Assembly: GCA_004352715.1 (NCBI GenBank)
Contig: SCFE01000043.1
Coordinates: 1,525,978 to 1,589,977, forward strand
Reading direction: 5' to 3'
From: Hofstenia miamia
Lineage: Eukaryota; Xenacoelomorpha; Acoela
DNA length: 64,000 nucleotides
The notes below the pieces were generated by a model. The model was not told where the DNA came from and did not search any database. It saw only the letters and a program-made list of their open reading frames with translations. This document shows positions 1 through 10,149 of this stretch, in pieces. The first letter of the stretch is position 1; every line of letters starts with the position of its first letter. Both the position numbers and the translations under genes were made by a program.

Positions 1-336
1 TGGAAGCACTTGTGTTCTTCTCAAAATCTTGTTGAAATTACATTATGTGATTTAATTCACTATCACACTTGCTTAATATTCTACCCCAATATTCGTGAAC
101 TTTTAATGATACGGGCTGTTCTACCAATTGGCAGTTGTGAAGCAGAACGCACATTTAGTTGTGTGCGTAGAGTTCACTCATTTCTTCGCACATCACTCAC
201 TGGGGATAAATGATCGGATTTGTGCATTATTGCTTTTCATCACAATAGTGTGCCACTTTCGACAGTAAAGATTTTGGAGAAATTTATTGCAAGACACCCA
301 CGACGTCTACAATCACAGTCACTTTTCACTGACTAA
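1..336 (+). pseudogene. hAT transposase C-terminal (dimerisation) fragment, broken
   Basis: The plus-strand frame that starts at base 10 encodes the end of a hAT-superfamily transposase. The hallmark is the segment SCEAERTFSCVRRVHSFLR, matching the family's ERxFSxxKxxxxxLR dimerisation motif. Reading on through a TGA at 211-213, the same frame gives a helix-rich tail (SDLCIIAFHHNSVPLS...) to a stop at 334-336, which is the normal end region in ZMYM1/DUF4371-type hAT transposases. The in-frame TGA makes this copy dead. The 5' part lies outside the window. hAT enzymes cut and paste DNA and leave 8 bp target duplications. Confidence 0.8.
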
Positions 337-567
337 ATATTTTCTCCTGCTACAGTATTTTCTACTTGTTAAAGATTTTTGTATAAATACAATCTGTAAA
401 TATAGAAAATGTTTATCAAAATGTAGATTATTTTATGTGTATGTAAATGATTACAATAATTTTTTTTGAATAACCTAAACATGAAAAATATTAAAAATAA
501 CCTTAATGTTTCTACATAGATAATGCATCCAGCCACCCCCCTTATGAAATTCCTAGATCCGCGCCTG
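1..567 (+). mobile_element. 3' end of a hAT element (5' part outside window)
   Basis: The transposase fragment is followed by about 230 bp of AT-rich 3' sequence. It ends in a C-tract (528-541) and the terminus CCTAGATCCGCGCCTG at 552-567. Read inward this is CAGGCGCGGATCTAGG, the CAG-start typical of hAT termini. The next 8 bases, GGTATGAG (568-575), would be the right target duplication; its partner is off the window. The element sits directly against another, opposite-strand hAT transposase remnant, so it probably landed inside that older copy. Confidence 0.65.
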
Positions 568-1842
568 GGTATGAGGCAGTGCGGTGTTTTTTGTGGTACA
601 GTGATGACAAAAGAACTTGCACAAGATTCTTATAATCTGAGTACCATTTTTGTGTAGAAAATAAAAAAAAAAGTCACGAATTGAATATTTTCGAGGGACT
701 TTCCAAACAAAGATAAAACAAATGTAATGAAATCTATGCGTGAATTTGCGTTCATGCATTCTTCTTCAATCAGGGGCAAAAGTGCGAGCAATACGATTCC
801 TGTTTATGATCGTGAGGAAATACAGCGAAGACACCCAAGTAGTGTGACATATTGTGTGACTAACCGTCTATTTTCAGTGCAAATTTGCAGGGTAAATATG
901 CAGTGATGACCAATTAAACTAATAGTTTAACTATAGTTTAACCAATTAGTAATAGTTAAAGTTAAATTAATTCATTTCAATAGTTTAACTATTAACTATT
1001 TAGTTAAAATGAAAACGAAGTTTTTTAAAAGCATCATATTTGACTAAAAATCGTAAAAATCGACTGAAAATTGAAAACTTGAAAACTCATTTGATAATGG
1101 TTGGATACGATGGATAAAATTTCATTCGAAATTCTTTGATGTGATTTTAGAATTTCACAGATTATCGTTTGTTATATTTTACTTTAATTCTGAATAGTTA
1201 AATAATTCTGAAGCATTGAAGAAATTCTGTTTTCATTGCACCATTTATGTCTCTCCCGCGAAGCTACGTTTGCAACAAACTCTTGTCGCCAACGGGCTAA
1301 GCATTTTTTATGCAGACAATCTCTTACCTATTCTTTCAGTCTCAATTTGTAAATAGTTAAACTATTCAGTTAAATTATATGAAAATAGTTTAACTGGTGA
1401 AAAATAGTTAAATTAATTTAACTGGTCAACACTGTAAATATGCCTTGATTTTCTTTTCGACTTCTTTTGTAACTTCCTCCATGTAATACTGGACAGATTT
1501 ACCAGATATATTGTCTAAGCTGGAGTACTGGCGTGTCTTCTCACTGTCCGGAAAATTGAAGCAGTGGTTGTCGGTAACAATCCAATCGATCCAGTTATAA
1601 AGCAGTTTCACTTTTTTGGACGCTTTCCAGTTCGAAGCAGTTTCAATACAAGCACTTTGTAAACCACTTTTGTCTGACAACTCCTTTAGATAATTCGGGT
1701 GATCGACGGTAATATGGTTTAAAAGGTTTGCATACCCTGTATTCGGGCGTTGTTTGCGTTTACGGCAGCACTTGCAAACATACTCTTTTTCAACTTCCGT
1801 AAAATAATGCTCAACGATCTGCTTATTCGTTCGTGGAGGCAT
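568..1842 (-). pseudogene. BED-finger hAT transposase remnant, split by a MITE
   Basis: The frame runs down from ATG 1842. Its N-terminus has a BED-type zinc finger (CKCC near residues 23-26, then NHITVDH), then a hAT-like N-terminal region with VKLLYNWIDWIV and CFNFPD. The frame is cut at 1434 by a 534 bp MITE. Below the MITE, starting from the target-duplication base, the same protein resumes: KFALKIDG, a TAG where the family has Trp, SHNMSHYLGVFAVFP, and later CMNANSRIDFITFVLSLFGKS. This matches the 'FxLxxDGWS...HyxxxxAxf' block of hAT transposases. Several stops and the truncation at 568 by another hAT element show it is dead. Confidence 0.75.
901..1434. mobile_element. 534 bp hAT-type MITE with perfect 8 bp target duplication
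   Basis: The element is bounded by TAAATATG at 893-900 and again at 1435-1442, a perfect 8 bp target duplication. Its ends are inverted repeats: CAGTGATGACCAATTAAAC at the left, and CAGTGTTGACCAGTTAAAT reading in from the right. Both subterminal regions carry many copies of AGTTTAACTA/TAGTTAAA words (915-1010 and 1345-1425). There is no coding capacity. CAGTG ends plus an 8 bp duplication place it with non-autonomous hAT elements. It interrupts the hAT transposase frame on the minus strand. Confidence 0.88.
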
Positions 1843-1849
1843 ATTGATA

Positions 1850-4410
1850 TGCTAGCACTCAAATTGTAAGTCACAATCACAATGCTATGCGCAATGCAGA
1901 ACTGAATATTTCTAGTTGCGCCTGATTGGTTGGTTGTTTGCAACGCTGATGATGCAGTTTGCACAGCCGCCGCCGGTTGACCGCTAATGCACTGAATAAC
2001 GTGAGAGCTAGCAACGAGCCTTGTCTGTAAACAAATAAATTGTGCCTCAGCGATAAAAATGCCAAATTCCCAGTGACAGAAAAGCACAATTATTTTGAAA
2101 TTTTTTTTCCCAAAAATAAATTATTTTTATTTTCTGTTGGTAAAATATATTATTTCAATATTTATTGAAATTATTTCAATAAAATTATTTATTTCCAGTG
2201 TCTGGCTTAAACTGGTATGAACACACCATAGAAGGGCAGTATACAAATTCTTTCCCTAAAAACCATATCAACTAAAAAAACCGCTAATGTAGAAGATTTT
2301 AAGCTTGGGAAGTGTATTATCCCTTGCAATGCTAGGAAACAAAGAGTATTCGAAAAATTCAAATATTTGTAAATGCTTCAGTCAGAAGTAATTGCTAGAA
2401 TTTAAAAAAAATGATGATCATTTACCTGTTAATTATGGTTTGGCGGTTTGCACTCCAGGCAAAGTTTACTTAGAGATTTCTAAGAAAAATGTATTTTGGT
2501 AAGTATTCAAAGTGAAGCATAAGTCAGTAGTCACTATTAAAAGCATTTCAAGAGTGGTAGAATTTTTCTGTACCACTCAGTTCCATGAGATTTAGTGGTT
2601 CCAGTTCCACTTTAGCTAAACCTTACACTAAATAACTTTTGACTTCGGATTTCTGAATATTTCTCCTAATTTTTGCTAATTTCTCTCAATTAGAAGTTAT
2701 TACGTAGGACCAGTGGGATTAAATAGTACTGGGAACAAAAAATACTAGTTCACGGAACTAATGAGACCATTCAGGTATTGAGTATTCTTATGAATAGAAA
2801 ATTTCTACCCAATAGACGTCAAGTGTGAAGAGTGCCTTGTAGAAGATATTACCAAACATGTGAATGCAATAAAATATCCTTTGAATATTTTCAATTATAT
2901 TTCTTATCAAATGGATTTCTGTGCTAATGCATTTCTTAATTAAATCTATACAAATGATTTCCTTTTTCAAAATTGTTCAAGGTTTGTGCTTGTATAAGTC
3001 CAATTGGTCATTTTTCACAAGAACATTGGCAAACTTCCACTTGGCATTATTTAAAAAATAAGTTGGTTTAGAGGCAAAGGAAGTTTATCCTTAGTTAATT
3101 AAGTGTTCATGATATAGAGAAATTTTAGTTTTATGTTGGTTTATGACAGCTTTCATGATATTTAAGTAATAAATTAAGCTTTCCAAAACATAGAATGATG
3201 GGTAAATGAAGGAGTCTATAAAAAGACACATCCAAGCATCGCAGTGCAGTAATTTAGCTGTGAACGCAATGATTCATCATGGTGTGCGTATAATGAGTGA
3301 TTTGAGTGTGTTAAAGCAATGATCTAATTTGAGAAATTATGGAAAAACCTTTTACTTCTTATTAAAATATTGATAATCTCTGGTTACTCAGGTCTCAACA
3401 TATTTTCAAGAAATATATTATTTAGATATATTCTATTTTGTTGAAGCTGCTGTTGTTAGTGTCTGTTTAGTACACAGATAATTTTTAAAATCATAAAGAA
3501 CAGGGGATTTATGAACTTATGTTGCCCGTACAATTTGAAATTTAAGCTCTAGAGTCGATCGAAATAGAAATTCTGGTAGACAAGAAGCAAATACGAAAAA
3601 GTATGTCCTCGTTATGCTTCAAAACGTATAGCAAATCATTGGGATATCTTAAATCGTTTGATCAACAGATGTAGGCATATAGGATTCTTGAAATATCCTG
3701 ATGCATTTAAATCGTAAGAACTATCGTTCAGTGCAATATTAATGTATATGTAGGAAAACAAGTGTTTTTATGATGTTTATAAATGTTGATATTGGTTAAA
3801 AAATTTATTAGGTTTTAAGGTTTTGTTAATGCAACATTTGAAGATCTTAAAGTACTATATTATTTAGCTACCTAGTCATTTAATATATGAAAAAATAGAT
3901 TAATAAAAATTTATTTTACGATTATATAGCTGTATTGAAAACGTAAAGCACGGTTATATATTGTACTTAATGCATCCAGGTCATATAGGTTAGATAATAT
4001 TATGTTGGGGTGCAAGAACTTTGCAAACCATCATAAAGTATATTTATTTAGTCCCGTCACCAACCGCTAAACTCTGCTTCAACTGTATATACCCACAACG
4101 GATCGTTTTAAGATATCCGCATCAATTATTAAATTAGCAGTATTAAGTATGAAATGAACGAGAAAAAATTCAAGAACTTTTTAGGTAGTTACGTTTTATG
4201 CTGTTACAGCGAACCGAAATACGTTGCAGAGCGTTACGAATAGAAATTAATTTGATAGGCACCTATATTCAGTATGTAAGATTTATTACGATACATTCTG
4301 AAAGGGTCTCTTGTCAAATACATATACTTACAAGCAACATATACATTAGCAGTCTTAATACTTTCCACATGATATGCAATCCAATTGTACGGATCATTCA
4401 ATAAGAAGGA
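1850..4410. other. Non-coding stretch
   Basis: Bases 1850-2090 are the GC-richer 5' flank of the hAT remnant, probably its own leader and terminus, though no clear right end was found. From about 2100 the sequence is AT-rich with only short frames and no recognisable family. On the minus strand AATAAA at 4043-4048 lies about 370 bp past the claudin-like stop codon and could be its poly(A) signal. Confidence 0.4.
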
Positions 4411-4414
4411 AACG

Positions 4415-4880
4415 CTATTGAAGAACGTAGTTTTCATGTAACTTCTTGTGATACTCCGCGTCATATATCATAAAATACAGATCGAAAAACGCAAGGGCCA
4501 CGCTCATCCAAGCAAGATACGTTGAGTAACCTAAAGTGTTTTCAGGCCCAAGATTCAAAGTTGTAACAAAGCTTGTGCCCACCATAAGAAGTGTTGAATA
4601 CATGATGCAAATGATTGTGCAGAAATCCTCACGCTTATGTTTCACAAGATCAGTGATAAGAATAAGTATTATTATTATTCCCAAAGCCTAAAAATAAAGT
4701 TGACATTTTTTAGATATGAAACAGGTGTGTAATGAACTAAATACAAATTCTTTTTACCTCATTTATGCTTTTAAAAATTTGAGGGGCTCTTGCGATTGCA
4801 ACATTTTAAGCTCATCTCCCTATTTTTTCTAAATTGGGAAAAACTTGTTCAGTGTATTATCAAAAACTTAATGTTATGAA

Positions 4881-4952
<72 letters not shown>

Positions 4953-6421
4953 TTATATATATACATATATATATACATATATATATATACATACATATAT
5001 ATATANNNNNNNNNNNNNNNNNNNNNNNNNNNNNNNNNNNNNNNNNNNNNNNNNNNNNNNNNNNNNNNNNNNNNNNNNNNNNNNNNNNNNNNNNNNNNNN
5101 NNNNNNNNNNNNNNNNNNNNNNNNNNNNNNNNNNNNNNNNNNNNNNNNNNNNNNNNNNNNNNNNNNNNNNNNNNNNNNNNNNNNNNNNNNNNNNNNNNNN
5201 NNNNNNNNNNNNNNNNNNNNNNNNNNNNNNNNNNNNNNNNNNNNNNNNNNNNNNNNNNNNNNNNNNNNNNNNNNNNNNNNNNNNNNNNNNNNNNNNNNNN
5301 NNNNNNNNNNNNNNNNNNNNNNNNNNNNNNNNNNNNNNNNNNNNNNNNNNNNNNNNNNNNNNNNNNNNNNNNNNNNNNNNNNNNNNNNNNNNNNNNNNNN
5401 NNNNNNNNNNNNNNNNNNNNNNNNNNNNNNNNNNNNNNNNNNNNNNNNTGACCATTGACATCTAGCATAATGTTTGAAAATTTTTTGTCGCTATTTTACG
5501 AAATAGAATCAATGTATATATATTCTAGCATCATCATAGTTAGCAATATAGAAAAGCAAAAACATAGTGATAGCGTAGTATCTAATCTCGCAAAGGCAAA
5601 ACATCCAAGAGTACCATTTACACATAAGTATACATTAACGAGGCCAGCTTAAGTATGCATGAGAGTTCAAGCATCTGGACTGATACAGATATAATGCAAT
5701 TGTAACTACTACGGATAGGTTCAACACTGACAGCATCTAGGATTACGTGGCAATTAGTGCCGAAGCGAGACAACAAAGCTGCCATCGATAGTAACACGAT
5801 AATAATCTGGATCAACTAAGCCCCAGAACTGAACGGGTTTACACGGCGGTCATAGGACAGCTCCGTCGAGCTGCTCATGGCCATCTATTAATATGAGTAA
5901 GAGCAAAGAGAACACGATTTTGCATGAACTAAAACTTTAATGATCAAGCGCGCACAAAGCTGCCCTATTTATACAAACAGAAAATAAATGTAAATTCGGG
6001 ATAGCAACACCTGCCAACGGCAGAACTTAATAATGTTTATACGTGACGTCAGCAGCATATTAACGTTCGGGAAGTGCTTGTATGAAATGGGAACATTGGG
6101 GTTCCGATGCCACAATATATATATATATATATATANNNNNNNNNNNNNNNNNNNNNNNNNNNNNNNNNNNNNNNNNNNNNNNNNNNNNNNNNNNNNNNNN
6201 NNNNNNNNNNNNNNNNNNNNNNNNNNNNNNNNNNNNNNNNNNNNNNNNNNNNNNNNNNNNNNNNNNNNNNNNNNNNNNNNNNNNNNNNNNNNNNNNNNNN
6301 NNNNNNNNNNNNNNNNNNNNNNNNNNNNNNNNNNNNNNNNNNNNNNNNNNNNNNNNNNNNNNNNNNNNNNNNNNNNNNNNNNNNNNNNNNNNNNNNNNNN
6401 NNNNNNNNNNNNNNNNNNNNC

Positions 6422-6457
<36 letters not shown>

Positions 6458-9400
6458 GTGCGTTTATAAGGTTCCGCTGAATTTGAAACGCATATTTCGG
6501 AAATATAACAAAATTTAATCAAAAAGAAAACATACATGATTAACAATTATGATTTAGCATTAATTGTTCAAATAATGTTTTCGAGGTGGCCACCTTCATT
6601 TTCAATACAGGCTTCCAGTCTTTCAAGCACAGAATCACAAGCATTTTGAAACATTTCTTCAATAATTTTCTCCTTCAGTTGTTGCACATTTTGAGGTCTA
6701 CGCTCTGCATAAGCCTTGTTTTTCATCCAGCCCCAGACAAAGAAATCTAAGGGAGATAAGTCGGGACTTCTAGAAGGCCAGCTAAACTCAGTTCGATCAC
6801 TAATAAGAACACCAGGAAAAAAGGGTTTTCAATGTATGTGGTCTAGCGCCATCTTGCTGTAGGATTGATATGCGCCACTTCCTTTTATATTTCAAATTAG
6901 TTATGATTTGTCGCTCCAAAAAGTCTATATAAATATCTTTGGTAAGAGTGCCTTCTGGCAAGGCTATCATTGGTAGTCTAACAGACTTTGAAAAGCCTAC
7001 CCACACCATAACCTTACTTGATAAATGTGATACCTAAGTGATGGGTGGTTTTCAAGTACTCCAAAATCTTGTGTTTTGTCTGTTAACCACACCATTTAGA
7101 CTAAGGTAGGTTTCATCTGAAAAATAACTTTTCCTAAAAAGGATGGGTCGTCTTCAACTTCTTTAAGAAATCTTTTCTCAAGGGTGACTCGTCTTAAAAA
7201 ATCATTATCAATAAGCTGCTGCCCCAAGTGAATCTTATATGATTTATATTTTAAACTCTCGTTTTAAATTTTCCCATCCAGTCGTTTTTGATGGCCAAAC
7301 ATTTGCAGCGACTTTCGGGGGGGGGGAAAGCTGCCCCGGTTTTTTCAGCTGTTGAATTGCTAATAGAATCGCCTCTTCTACTTCTAGGTAGATCTGACAT
7401 GTGCCATACTCTTTAAATTTATTGACAATTCGTCGAACTGAGGTATCACTCGGGCGATCTTCTTTGCATTTAATACCATGTTTAGTACAGTACTGTTTAA
7501 TGGCTGCATTTACTGATTTTTGGCTGGCATAATATATCATCAACATATCGATTTTCTTGCTGGTATCCATGGAAAAAAAATTCAAACATATATACTACCG
7601 AGTGACCTAATGATTCTTAAAATATTTTATTGAATATCTTTAAACGAGAGTTTTTAAATACACCGGAACTTTAAAAACGCATAGTATATATATATATATA
7701 TATATATATTAGACCTGATAATTAGTTGGCATAGCAATTTTAAATTAAAGACTATTTGAAACATTTTTTCTGAACTAATTACATAATATTGAAACCTCAT
7801 TTGGCAATATGTACTTGGTAAGTTTTTCGTTACAGTTGCAAATAAATTTAATAAACAATAGTTCAGCGGAAGTTTTCTCAACGCTCTTAATGACCATTGA
7901 CATCTAGCATAATGTTTGAAAATTTTGTGTCGCTATTATAAGAAATAGAATCAATAGATGTCTAACTTAATTCAATATAGAGCGATTACTAATCAGTGAT
8001 TTTCCCTTACGGGCAGGGTTGTCCGAGGCTAGCCCATATATTTGATTTTAGCTTTTCAATGTAAATGTTTAAATGTTATTAAGGAAGAACCCTGATAAAA
8101 GCTTAATAGCTTAGAATTAGTTTTTGTTTTCAGTGGCATCAAACCCCTTAAAAATCAGGGGGCTAGGTGTTCGAAAAAATTTTGTGTGTGAGAACATGTA
8201 AAGTATTAAGCATCATTGAACTTAAACAGCTTCGGAATTTCATTAAATGTTTCTATGACTTTTTGAAAAAAATTCACATAGTAATAAAATTAGAAGGCAC
8301 CATAGAATAAGCAGTGTCTAGTCCTTCATTTACGTTTTAAAACCACGGTTCCCCTAAGGCTTGCCTTTACTCAAGCTTCAACCCCAGTAACTTTCGCGTT
8401 GCTAACTCTAACCTTGTGCATGGCACATTTTAATGGGCTTGGAAGCAGGGGTGCACTGCTAAAATTTTAACAGGGAGGGCTCTAATAGAGGTAAGACTTT
8501 CAACATATAGGTTCAGCTATTGTTTTATATTGGGCCCTTTTTATGATCTTTGACAAAACTGTCTTTTATGTTTAGATTTTTAATTTAATCTTGAACATAT
8601 TCTGCAAATATGACCATACTGAAAGTGGTCTATAACTTTGGGAGTTTTTAAGACGTCACAATTGAAAGATTGATTGATTGACTTTCAAATCAAATGTATT
8701 TTGTGAAACAATATCAGCTATTTTTCAAGACCTCCTTTAGAGAAAGGGCAGGTGCCCTTAATTTTAATGATTTTCCTAATTTTACTATCTTTTGAATTAA
8801 ACTTTATAACTGTTCTTATTTTTTTTTTGCTTTTTGATTGAATAAAGTCTGTACAGAATCATTATCTGTAGTAAATGTGAGATTAGCAAATATCATGGCC
8901 TACTAAATTTATTTAGTAGGCAATGTATATATACAGATATTGTGTACAATGTGCGATTTTACTAGGAAATGTTTGCTAAATTTGCCGTTAGATTCTCGAA
9001 AATTTGAAAATCCTGGATATCTTCCAATTCTTGGCATCAAAATGTAGACAAAACTTTAGTTTCATTATTAATCTTAAGCAACTCAGGACTTTTTATAATT
9101 TTTAATAGCTTATTGAAAAAAATATTTCCTATAACATGGGGTAGGCACGAACAAAGGTCTACGGGCACGGGCTGGGTATGCGGGCTTTGAACATGGCATT
9201 ATTATTTGTTCTTGTTGTTCCACAACCTTTATCCTATTCTACTAGTCTTACTTTTTATCCAACCCTGCTAAGAAATATTGAAAGCCTTTTACATGAACAC
9301 ACCTTTGGGACGGCTTATGCAAAAATAAAAATTTGTCTTAAAACAGGTTATTGTGCTTGAAGTATACAAAACAAAATTTTACAAGTTAAAATGTGAGCAT

Positions 9401-10140
9401 GAAAATCTACTTGAAATTATTTACATTTATTTTACACATATATTTTTTGTCATTATAATAGATCTCAACAATAAAATATCTCTAGTGCAGTGATTGGTTA
9501 AATAATTAAGTAAAAATATTCAAGGTGTCAAAACATAAGACAAACAAATTTCCATGATTAAAATATGCATTTAGCAAAAAATTACGCAATACACAAGTGT
9601 ATACGTTCGAAAAATTCCCCAGTTAAGGAGTTAATACAGGATTCAATAATAAACTTTTTTGTAAAATTGCTCACTTGAATTATTTCCACTAGGTTTTTGA
9701 GACCTTGGAATACTGTTAACTAGGCCACCTGTCGTTCAGTCCATTCATTAAAGATCATTACAGTACATAAATTTGCAAAATGAGATATAAAAAGAGGCCG
9801 TTATAGGGAAAATGAATTTATCTTCCAACGACAATTGACTTATGTAATTCTTGAAATGGGGTGTTGTCTTGTCACAAATAACAACATAGGCGAAATTCAT
9901 AAAACAAGAAATTACCTGGCCTGCTATAATTGAAAAACGAGCAGTGACGATTTTGGAGGAAATGGCTGCTAAGGATTCGCAATCTGGATCGCATACTACC
10001 CATAATCCGTTGTGTGATTTGTCTCCAAAAGATGATATGTATGGAGTGTGAATAAATAAGGAGCAGGCTAAACTGGAGACTGTAAGTAAGAGTTCAATTC
10101 CTATATACACAGCGCCAATTCTACTAGTGAAATTTGGCAT
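4415..10140 (-). CDS. PMP22/EMP/claudin-like tetraspan membrane protein, two exons
   Basis: Exon 1 is 9916-10140 (75 codons) and exon 2 is 4415-4687 (90 codons plus TAG), giving 165 aa. The intron (5,228 bp) runs CAG|GTAATT to TTTTTAG|GCT, with both sides in phase 0. A TAA directly before the ATG fixes the start. Four membrane segments are seen at about residues 8-30, 66-88 (spanning the splice junction), 96-120 and 128-150. The first loop carries GLWVVC..DC, with GLW at 45-47, C50 and C54, which is the signature of the PMP22/EMP/MP20/claudin superfamily. The length equals that of PMP22/EMP proteins (about 160 aa) and is shorter than most insect claudins. The Trp usually found upstream of GLW is absent. 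By family it should sit in the plasma membrane, in cell contacts or as an accessory subunit; the partner is unknown. The intron contains a mariner remnant, (TA)n tracts and two gaps. Confidence 0.85.
4878..5005. repeat. (TA)n / (TATACA)n microsatellite leading into gap
   Basis: Alternating TATA tracts with interspersed ACATA units. The tract runs directly into the gap at 5006-5448, so its true length is unknown. It lies in the intron of the claudin-like gene. Confidence 0.9.
5006..5448. other. Assembly gap (N)
   Basis: 443 undetermined bases next to a (TA)n tract. Frames drawn through it are meaningless. Confidence 0.99.
5449..5513 (+). repeat. 65 bp direct repeat, copy 1 (copy 2 at 7891-7955)
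   Basis: TGACCATTGACATCTAGCAT begins both copies. They match over about 65 bp with only a few differences. Copy 1 abuts the gap; copy 2 follows the mariner by about 200 bp. It may be a local duplication or a duplicated haplotype edge at the gap. Confidence 0.75.
5640..6060 (-). promoter_or_regulatory. GC-richer intronic block with TATA box; possible solo LTR or promoter
   Basis: Read on the minus strand, this block has TATAAATAGGGCAGC near 5960-5974, followed about 80-90 bp later by an ATG (reading MAMSSSTELSYDRR, then a stop after 22 codons). Composition is clearly less AT-rich than the surroundings. A TATA box followed by a short leader suggests an LTR or a stand-alone promoter, but no paired repeat, PBS or gag/pol was found. 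It lies in the claudin-like intron, on the gene's strand. Confidence 0.2.
6136..6420. other. Assembly gap inside a (TA)n tract
   Basis: 285 N flanked on both sides by (TA)n (6113-6135 and 6424-6455). The gap is probably just microsatellite sequence of unknown length. Confidence 0.97.
6456..7682 (-). mobile_element. Tc1/mariner-superfamily element with both inverted repeats
   Basis: The ends form an imperfect inverted repeat of about 35 bp: TGCGTTTATAAGGTTCCGCT at the left (from 6459), and TGCGTTTTTAAAGTTCCGGT read inward from the right (near 7680). Both ends abut (TA)n tracts, as expected for insertion at TA. The length of about 1.2 kb is typical for mariner. It contains the decayed transposase gene described next and lies in the intron of the claudin-like gene. 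Confidence 0.75.
6568..7585 (-). pseudogene. Mariner-type transposase, frameshifted
   Basis: The N-terminal frame (from 7585; MDTSKKIDMLMIYYASQKSV) has the helix-turn-helix region (SVRRIVNKFKEYGT). The catalytic part follows in other frames: MVWVGFSKSVRLP, then ISILQQDGARPHT carrying the second catalytic Asp, then after a frameshift near 6810 RTEFSWPSRSPDLSPLDFFV, where Asp fills the third catalytic position (DDxD rather than DDE). It ends at TGA 6568-6570. A G-run at 7318-7327 marks another lesion. These breaks mean it cannot make an active enzyme. Confidence 0.8.
7683..7711. repeat. (TA)n microsatellite
   Basis: A short TA tract flanking the right end of the mariner element, probably its target region. 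Confidence 0.85.
7956..9740. other. Intronic non-coding stretch
   Basis: Part of the claudin-like intron. AGCAGGGGTGCACTGC near 8443-8458 looks like a hAT-type terminus but no partner or target duplication was found. Nothing else is recognisable. Confidence 0.3.
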
Positions 10141-10149
10141 TTAACTTAG

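Noticed and set aside
4834-5468. Long open frames through the (TA)n tract and gap
   Set aside because: They consist of Tyr-Ile repeats from TA dinucleotides plus N; no coding evidence. The same holds at 6033-6546, 46130-47482 upstream of the gap edge, 49429-49861, 53395-53695 and 59124-59549.
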